In this document: positions 58,020 through 64,000 of the stretch, piece by piece
Layout: the number at the start of each line of letters is the position of its first letter
Position numbering within the stretch: position 1 is the stretch's first letter
Assembly: GCA_039519185.1 (NCBI GenBank)
Contig: CM076851.1
Span: 95,601,531-95,665,530 of the forward strand
Origin: Astragalus membranaceus
Lineage: Eukaryota > Streptophyta > Magnoliopsida > Fabales > Fabaceae
Length of the DNA: 64,000 bases
Reading direction: 5' to 3'
Translations under genes and position numbers: made by a program
Notes under the pieces: generated by a model
The model's input: the letters and a program-made list of their open reading frames with translations, nothing else
What the model was told of the DNA's origin: nothing
Database searches by the model: none

Positions 58020-58775
58020 CTTTTGGCTCCGACCACCATAGACGGTGGTCGTCCTCCCCAATCACGTTGTCGCCATCAGTGAGCACCGTCGTAAGGCTCG
58101 TCGTCGTTTTCTCGCCGTTGGCCGTGAACAACCCAGATAAACAGAAAAACAAACGCAAGGAAAATAGAAATTAGGACTCAGAAACAAACATCACAAATGA
58201 GAAAAAGGAGGAGGATAAGAAGCGGAGTAGAAGGAGAGGAAAATTACAAAAATAGAGCCATACCTTTAGCTCCGACCACCGTAGACGGTGGCCGTCCGCT
58301 TCAAACCATCGCCTCCCCCAGTACCTTTGCCGTCGCGAGCCACCGTTAATCCTCGTCACCATCGCTTCCGTCGAGGCCCCCTGCGTTTCCATCGCCGTAG
58401 TCGTCCACGGTCAACCCACCGCCTCCACCGTGGACAAATCATCACCCTCGCAACCCCTTTTGTGCGAACACAACGGCTCTGATATCAACCACAGTCGCCT
58501 CTTCCCCTTTCGCATCTCTCTTTCTTCGTTCATCTCTTTCCCAGTCGCAAAACCCTCGCCGGAAACCCCTCCCGCATCCCTTCCTCTCTTTTCTCTCTGC
58601 GTGTCAAACTCTTTCTCTCTCTCCTAGCAAACTCGCTCTCTTCTCTGGTTACGGCGCAAATGGGGGGAGGAATTGGGAAATTAGGGTTGAGGGAATTGAG
58701 ATGGGGACGGCGCCGCGAGGGGAGTGGAAAAGAAAATTAGGTTTTCTGTTTTAGGGTTTCCTCTTATATACCACC
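58020..58775 (-). other. GC-rich, gene-5'-end-like island inside the Ogre LTR (antisense)
   Basis: Read on the minus strand: a TATATAAG box near 58772, then 'aaaccctaa' leader phrases, a GA-rich leader, and an ATG at 58392 opening 73 codons. At the end of this frame a 30-bp phrase (accaccgtagacggtggccg at 58275) is repeated at about 58035. GT donors follow 'gagctaaag' and 'gccaaaagag'. It looks like a captured promoter and first exon, but no protein family is recognisable. Confidence 0.35.
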
Positions 58776-59112
58776 CCTTTATTATTTATTTATTTTATTT
58801 TTAAATATCAGATTAGGTTTCGCACCCCCCATTTCAATCACTGCAGCCCCCTAGGAAAGCCCACGATTTCGTGGGTTAGCCAGCCTTATAGTGGGCTGGG
58901 CTGCTACCTACACCCCAATTTTAACAATACAGCTCCCCTTTTATTCACACCCTTATTTTACTGCTGCACCCCCCCTGTTCTTTTTTTTTTTATTTTATTT
59001 TTTGTTTCTTTCCCCTAAGTAAACCTTTTTTCTCACCAACCTTTTTCAAAATAACAGATTTTCTTTTCCCTAAACGAGAATCAATCCAATTGCGAAAACT
59101 CGTCAAAATCAA

Positions 59113-59362
59113 ACTTTGTTAAGTAGTCTTGCGAAGCCTTTGCTTGCATGATTATTAACAATGAGGTACTAGTGGCGATCACTTGGAGCTTTTGCTCAAT
59201 TGATCATCATGAATGCCTAATTTTCCTAAAGATTTTCACTAAGTCAAAAACTTTGTTAGTAGTCTTGCGAAGCCTTTGCTTGCATGATTATTAACAATGG
59301 AGTGCTAACGGTGGTCACTTGGAGCCCTTTGCTCGATTGATCATCATGAAAGCTCAATTTTC
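59113..59362. repeat. Tandem duplication of about 136 bp in the Ogre LTR
   Basis: Two copies share agtcttgcgaagcctttgct, 'tgcatgattattaacaatg', 'cacttggagc' and 'tgatcatcatgaa', spaced about 136 bp. Confidence 0.85.
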
Positions 59363-59833
59363 ACAAATTAAACAAGATAAAAAACAAAAACCGTTTTCCA
59401 AACAAAGAAGAACTACGTAGCTTTGAGTTCTCCATCGCACCTGGAGATACGTAGGAGCGGGCCATGTCCCGTCAAGCTTTTTTTTTTCTAAAAAACCATT
59501 TTTCCCCTTTTTCATAATAAATAAAGATTTTCATTAAGATTTTTTTTAATAAGAAGTAGAGAGGCAAAATTAAGTATTTTCAAGTCAACACACTAAAAAC
59601 CACACATTTAATTAAAGGTTCCCTCTCAGTAGAGAGGACGTGTGGGGTGCTAACACCTTCCCTGCGCGTAACCGACCCCCGAACCCTATTCTCTAGTTTC
59701 GTAAGACCAATCGCTTTCCAAAAAAGGTTTTCCTAATATTTTCCTTAATAAATATTGGTGGCGGCTTCATTGTCTTAGGAAAAGTTGTGAACGAGGAAGG
59801 TTTTCCCTCGGGGACTTTTTCGGGCGCAACAGC

Positions 59834-59851
59834 TGGCGACTTCACTAGGGA
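59834..59851 (+). other. Ogre primer binding site
   Basis: tggcgacttcactaggga, 2 bp after the LTR, is the Ogre primer site type assigned to an arginine tRNA, with two or three changes from the commonest form. Confidence 0.85.
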
Positions 59852-60784
59852 CACAAAAAAAAAAACAAAACATTTTTTTCAAAAGTGGGTCAAGCCTAAT
59901 TAATTAAGTGTCTTGTTTACATGATCGATTTGAATATGTTACTTCTTTGCTTAGTTCCCTCATGCATTTCTTCCCCTTTTCTTATCATGTCCCCTTCTTC
60001 TTTGCTCCCTTTCTTGAGGTATGTAGTGCATTGTTATTGGCACCCAAGATTAGTTGTATTTGATGATATTAAACCCTAGGGTAGACAACATGTTATCGCT
60101 TGCTTTTGTCTGGGCTGTTGTGTTTTCTCTTGCAGGTGGGGAAGGGTAGTTATTTCTAGGTGTTGTGCCCTCAACACACACTTCACACCCAATACTTGTG
60201 AGCATTGAGTGGGGCCTAAAACCCAAGGTCTGAACAAAAACCTAGGAGAGTGGGAACGATTAGTGACTGCCATTTGTAGACCTTTGTCTGTATGGCTCTC
60301 ATGAAAGTTCCGCCCAAGAGCGCGCTTTGTCATGATACCTCACACTCGGTAGCTTTCTACGATTGTGGGTGCCATCATGAGAGAGACTTTAGCTCTTGGT
60401 CGCCATTGTAAGGAAGTGATTAGAACCTACATGGGAGGATTACCCCTTTCGTCGACTTTAGACCCTAGGATTCCCACCCTTTGTAGGACACGGGGGCACG
60501 CCTTTGTTTGTTGCATTAGTTTAGGCATCCCTTTTTCTTAAACTCTTTTTCAAAAAATCGTAGAAAATAATGTCCTTAGTTTCTTACCCTCTTTTTATGT
60601 AAATGACACATCATTTCACATTCACATCATTTCGCATTCACATCGTTTCGCACCATTGCATTTGCATCTAACAAAAGTTTGAAACAAAAAAACTTTCATC
60701 ATTTACATTCTTCATGCATTAAAGTTTGTTTGCCGGAGATTGCAACATAACATCGAACCTTGTCATAGGTGTGTAAGAAGCAAC
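59852..60784 (+). other. Ogre untranslated leader
   Basis: No ORF of note. About 930 bp between primer site and ORF1, ending in short 'catcatttcgcattcaca' repeats (60610-60650). Long leaders are normal in Ogre. Confidence 0.7.
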
Positions 60785-62851
60785 ATGGGATCCAAAGGCA
60801 AAACCACATTCAATTCGAGGTTCCCCATCGTAAAAAAGATTGATGTAACTAGGTTGAAGGAGTATGCTTCCCTATTAGGTCCTATTGAGCTTCGGTCCTT
60901 CGACAAAACTTATGGGAACATCCGCAAGTTATTACAGTTAGAAGTACAAGAGAGCGCCGCCCTATGTTGGTTCTATGACTCTGAGATTAGATGTTTTCTT
61001 TTCAAGAACTTCCAAATGGCACCTACCCTAGAGGAGTATGAGAAGATTCTGGGTTTTGATCGCTCAGAGGCTAGACCTTACCAGTATCTGAGGCAGTATT
61101 ATTCAGATGAGAAGTTTGCTTCCTTGTTACAAATCAGTGTAGAAGAAGTGCGGTCCCACAAAGTTAAACGTAACAAGATATTTGGGTTTCCTCAAGAGTA
61201 CTTTGAAAGTTTGATGACTAGCTATGTAGCATCAAATGATTGGGTTTCTTTCAAGCAAGTACTAGCTTTGACCATCTTCGGCATTGTTCTTTTCCCTCAG
61301 ATTGAGAAACATATAGATGAAACCGCTGTTGGTGTGTTCCTAGCTTTCAAGAGTGCAAAAAGTCTCATCAACCCGGTTCCCGCTATTCTCGCCGAGACCT
61401 ATCGCGCCTTCACCCGCCATCATGAGTTCCGAAAGGATAAGATGTGTTGTTCCTTCCCTGTGCTATACGCTTGGTTGATCAGTCATGTGTGCATTAACAA
61501 AAGTGAAGTTGGGGACCTGCTTTCCTACATCTTGGGTTGCAATCCGAAGACTATGAGCCCTCAGGAGTGGAAGGATACTCTTAAGAATCTTGATGCTCTT
61601 CAAATTCGGTGGTACTTGCACAAGTTTTGGGAAGATAGACCCTCAGTGATATTCCAATGTGGCAGTTTCCAGAACGTTCCCCTCATGGGAACACAGGGAT
61701 GCATCAATTATAACCCGTCTTTGACCTTGAGACAACTCGGGTACCCTATGCGGGACTCACCCTCCGAAGCTATGTTGTTCCGTTTTTACCTCCATGAAGG
61801 GATCCCTAAAGATGAGGACTTACTTCGGCGAGTCTTGCAAGCCTGGGAAACCGTAGTGCGGAAAAACAGGGGGGAGTTATCTAAAAGGACCACCGCTATC
61901 TCCTTCACTCAATGGCTTGAAAAAAGGATTAAGGAAACTCGATCATCCAACCAAGGAATGCCACCACTTGAAGAGAAAATACTAGAACCCCACGTTCCCC
62001 TAATTGAAGAACTAGAAGAGGTTAAGTTGGCCTTATCGAAAGCGGAAGAAGAGAAAAGGGCTTTGCAAAACAGATTGGGAAAAGTGATGCAAGACAAGCG
62101 GAAGCTAGAAAATGAAAATGCTCTTCAAACTGCCGCTATTGAAGCAACCAATAGGAAGCTTGAAATAGAAGAAGAGAGCAAGAGGGGAATTCAGAAATAT
62201 TTGGAGGGAGCTAAAGAAGAAGTAAAGAGGTGCGTCTCAAGGATGAATGAGGCTGTGGCGGAAGCAAGGGAATGGAAGAAATCATATACCAAGTCAAAGA
62301 GGGATGAGAAAATGGTTAGAGAGGCGCTAGCTAAGTCAAAAGAAGGATTCCAAAGGATGAAGTTTGAAATGGAGAACCAAGTGGAAAACATCAGGCAAGA
62401 TAGAGAGTCTATCATAGGGATCTTGAAAGAATATCAACAAGCTTTAGAGTTTGAACAAGGAAGGTCGGATGAATTGAAGAGGAACTTCCAATACCTAAGG
62501 GAATCTTATGAGCAAGTGCAAGTAGAAAGCCGGTACTGGGAGGAACGCTTCATGGCATTAATTGGCAAAATAGAAGACCAAGAAGTCATCAAGGAGCTAA
62601 GGGATGAGATTCGGCTTTGGAGCAGCAAATTTTCAAAGCTAGCAGGGCTAGCTAATCAAGCTGTGAGAGTTGTTCCCAAGAAGCTAAGAAGAGCTGAAGC
62701 AGAAATGAACCCTTGCAACACTCCGGTCAAGGTGCGTGAGTTTGTCGAGTATTGCAAGATCCTGACAGAAGAACTCATGGAGAAGGCCAAGGGGGCAGCC
62801 GAAAGCAAGAAGAGAAAGAGGAAGGAGAAATTAAAGGCTATATGCCTCTGA
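60785..62851 (+). CDS. Ogre ORF1 protein, intact
   Basis: I take the ATG at 60785 (MGSKGKTTFNSRFPIV); the frame is open 15 codons further up but only with a TTG. It encodes 688 residues. The N-terminal globular part (about 20-400) includes RCFLFKNFQMAPTLEEYEKILGF, VLALTIFGIVLFPQ and YAWLISHVCIN, typical of the Ogre ORF1 family of unknown function. From about 415 to 660 it is a long coiled coil rich in Glu, Lys and Arg, ending in a basic tail (SKKRKRKEKLK) that could be a nuclear signal. It precedes gag by 432 bp. The 'LFKNFQMAPTLEEYEKIL' stretch recalls the plant mobile domain core; that relation is inference. Confidence 0.88.
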   Translation: MGSKGKTTFNSRFPIVKKIDVTRLKEYASLLGPIELRSFDKTYGNIRKLLQLEVQESAALCWFYDSEIRCFLFKNFQMAPTLEEYEKILGFDRSEARPYQYLRQYYSDEKFASLLQISVEEVRSHKVKRNKIFGFPQEYFESLMTSYVASNDWVSFKQVLALTIFGIVLFPQIEKHIDETAVGVFLAFKSAKSLINPVPAILAETYRAFTRHHEFRKDKMCCSFPVLYAWLISHVCINKSEVGDLLSYILGCNPKTMSPQEWKDTLKNLDALQIRWYLHKFWEDRPSVIFQCGSFQNVPLMGTQGCINYNPSLTLRQLGYPMRDSPSEAMLFRFYLHEGIPKDEDLLRRVLQAWETVVRKNRGELSKRTTAISFTQWLEKRIKETRSSNQGMPPLEEKILEPHVPLIEELEEVKLALSKAEEEKRALQNRLGKVMQDKRKLENENALQTAAIEATNRKLEIEEESKRGIQKYLEGAKEEVKRCVSRMNEAVAEAREWKKSYTKSKRDEKMVREALAKSKEGFQRMKFEMENQVENIRQDRESIIGILKEYQQALEFEQGRSDELKRNFQYLRESYEQVQVESRYWEERFMALIGKIEDQEVIKELRDEIRLWSSKFSKLAGLANQAVRVVPKKLRRAEAEMNPCNTPVKVREFVEYCKILTEELMEKAKGAAESKKRKRKEKLKAICL

Positions 62852-63283
62852 AGTCCACTTTAGATCGTTGCGATAATTCTTAGGAAATTGTAATTTTCTC
62901 TAAAAAGTTGTAATTTTCTTTGGATATTGTACTTTGCCCTCAGAATGTTGTACTTTGCTTTTCCCTCGAGTTTGAAGTATTCTTTCCTTTTGAATAGAGT
63001 GTGTTCGTTTTGCCTATTGTTTCCAACTTCGTTGCAAAAATAATAGCAAAAAATAAAATAAAAAATATATAAAAATAAAATATTAGAGCTTTAGACCTAC
63101 ACGCCTATGACAAGACGAATTACACCGCGATTCCCGGCACCCAAACAAACATAAAATCATGCATATCGCATTGCATCTGCATTCGTTTATTTAATTCTCG
63201 TGCTCATAAAGTGTATTCCCTCAATAGAAAAAGGCAAGCTGGTTCGCCAACATCGATACCTGACTCGTCTACAAGCAAGGCTC
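62852..63283 (+). other. Spacer between Ogre ORF1 and gag
   Basis: No gene. T-rich, then A-rich low complexity (about 63045-63085). Confidence 0.6.
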
Positions 63284-64000
63284 ATGGCAACTAACCAGAA
63301 TGACCGGGGCGGTCCTGTTATTGAAGACTTAGGAAGTGGGGAACCAGACCATGGTAACACCTCTGCTGAGGTTCCCAACACAGAACAATTGGCTCAAGAG
63401 AATCGGGAGTTGAGAACGAAAATAGGGGCAATGGAAGCACAGATGACGGAAATGATGAGCATACTACAAGCTTTAAGGAACGGAACTACCGCTAAAAATC
63501 TCGCTGTCACTACCGGAGTTGCTGTCACTCTTCCCTCTCTGAGTCTCGAGACTAACACCTTTGCTCATACTTCAGGAACCCATAACCAGGGCCAACCAGT
63601 TACGCATGGGATGCCTTGGGGACTCCCATCCGGATACACACCTCCGGGAGCCGAGGCTAATGCAGGAGGTAATCCCCTTAGTGTTGCGGAACAAGTCCCA
63701 CCCATCTCAGCCACAAACGGTGGAGGAACGGGAGCGCTTCAGGGCCAAATTCAGATTCCTATTCCGCCGGGAACTCCGTTCGACTTTCATTCACCAGTAA
63801 CGGTCTATCCCCCGATTCAGGGACCAATTCCTGGGAATATCACTCACTCACGTGACCCACACGTGAACCCAGCCGTAGTGGCGATGAATAATCCTCACTA
63901 CGGTGTGAATGGTTTTCCTCAGAACTACCCTGCTAAAGCTCCTCAAGCTAGAGACAGGTATCATATGTTAGAAGAGCGCTTAAGAATGATTGAAGGGTCG
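63284..64000 (+). CDS. Ogre gag, 5' part, truncated by the window edge
   Basis: The ATG at 63284 (MATNQNDRGG) opens a frame that stays open for 239 codons to the last base. The N-terminus is polar, with a short coiled segment (LAQENRELRTKIGAMEAQMTEMMSILQAL), then a proline-, glycine- and asparagine-rich linker and the beginning of a helix (RYHMLEERLRMIEGS) that leads into the gag core in this family. The start is chosen because MATNQ-type openings and the coiled segment are typical of Ogre gag and because it is the first ATG in the frame after the spacer. Confidence 0.85.
   Translation, partial: MATNQNDRGGPVIEDLGSGEPDHGNTSAEVPNTEQLAQENRELRTKIGAMEAQMTEMMSILQALRNGTTAKNLAVTTGVAVTLPSLSLETNTFAHTSGTHNQGQPVTHGMPWGLPSGYTPPGAEANAGGNPLSVAEQVPPISATNGGGTGALQGQIQIPIPPGTPFDFHSPVTVYPPIQGPIPGNITHSRDPHVNPAVVAMNNPHYGVNGFPQNYPAKAPQARDRYHMLEERLRMIEGS

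Larger units (their letters stand above)
56695..59831 (+). repeat. Ogre 5' LTR
   Basis: The start TGTCATACCCCAATTTTGTC is the characteristic Ogre LTR terminus. It contains a GC-rich island at about 58020-58700, a block of about 136 bp repeated at 59113 and 59249, and the conserved tacgtag module at 59410. The last 250 bp match the left-edge LTR (1-1264). The paired 3' LTR is out of view, so age cannot be read. Confidence 0.9.
56695..64000 (+). mobile_element. Ogre-type Ty3/gypsy element, 5' portion
   Basis: 5' LTR of 3137 bp (TGTCATACCCC to GCAACA), arginine-tRNA-type primer site, a separate ORF1, then gag running off the window. This is the layout of Ogre elements (Tat lineage), which are very large and especially abundant in legumes. 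Pol and the 3' LTR lie beyond 64000. It is inserted into the reverse-strand Tat element. Confidence 0.92.

Noticed and set aside
58171..58627. Short ORFs on both strands in the Ogre LTR island
   Set aside because: No family resemblance and no conservation evidence; kept only as an uncertain antisense gene-like island.

Overview
This window looks like intergenic DNA from a flowering plant, most probably a papilionoid legume. It is almost entirely nested transposable elements. The legume guess rests on an Ogre-type Ty3/gypsy element at the right edge, with a 3.1-kb LTR, an arginine-tRNA-type primer site and a separate ORF1 before gag. Athila, Tekay and Tat elements, CACTA and Mutator-like DNA transposons and L1-like LINEs are also present. 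I see no convincing single-copy host gene, no tRNA or rRNA gene and no CRISPR array.

Layout, left to right: (1) 1-1264, the 3' end of an Ogre-like LTR. (2) 1265-2834, a GC-rich block and unclassified DNA. (3) 2835-3872 and 4000-5473, two related Mutator-like elements with perfect 9-bp target duplications; the second carries a broken plant-mobile-domain (PMD) gene with an intron. (4) 5686-6066, a LINE endonuclease fragment cut by an LTR-like sequence beginning at 6067. (5) 7550-12544, a CACTA transposon with a 3-bp duplication and decayed TNP2-like and TNPA-like genes. (6) 14630-14976, a reverse-strand Athila remnant. (7) 14977 to about 34600, a reverse-strand gag-only gypsy element. Its low-coordinate LTR is split by an LTR-like insertion (15031-19786) that itself holds a 5'-truncated LINE (15380-19533), and its gag is split by a complete but dead Athila (22972-32040). 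(8) 34998-36740, LINE debris. (9) About 36898-56694, a reverse-strand Tat-lineage element with an antisense PMD gene between pol and the 3' LTR. That antisense gene is broken by a solo-LTR-like insertion (39942-41216) and by an intact young Tekay chromovirus (42637-51595). (10) 56695-64000, an Ogre element inserted into the Tat pol and running off the right edge.

Only the Tekay gag-pol (44983-49350), the Ogre ORF1 (60785-62851) and the visible start of the Ogre gag (63284 to the edge) are open reading frames without breaks. Everything else is interrupted by stops, frameshifts or insertions. Relative ages follow from nesting and from by-eye LTR comparison: Tekay is youngest (about 6 mismatches in 2233 bp), Athila is older (about 2% LTR divergence), and the gag-only element is older still.

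The most interesting thread is that PMD or PMD-like proteins occur in three unrelated element contexts in 64 kb: a Mutator-like element, the antisense gene of the Tat element, and (more distantly, by inference) the Ogre ORF1.
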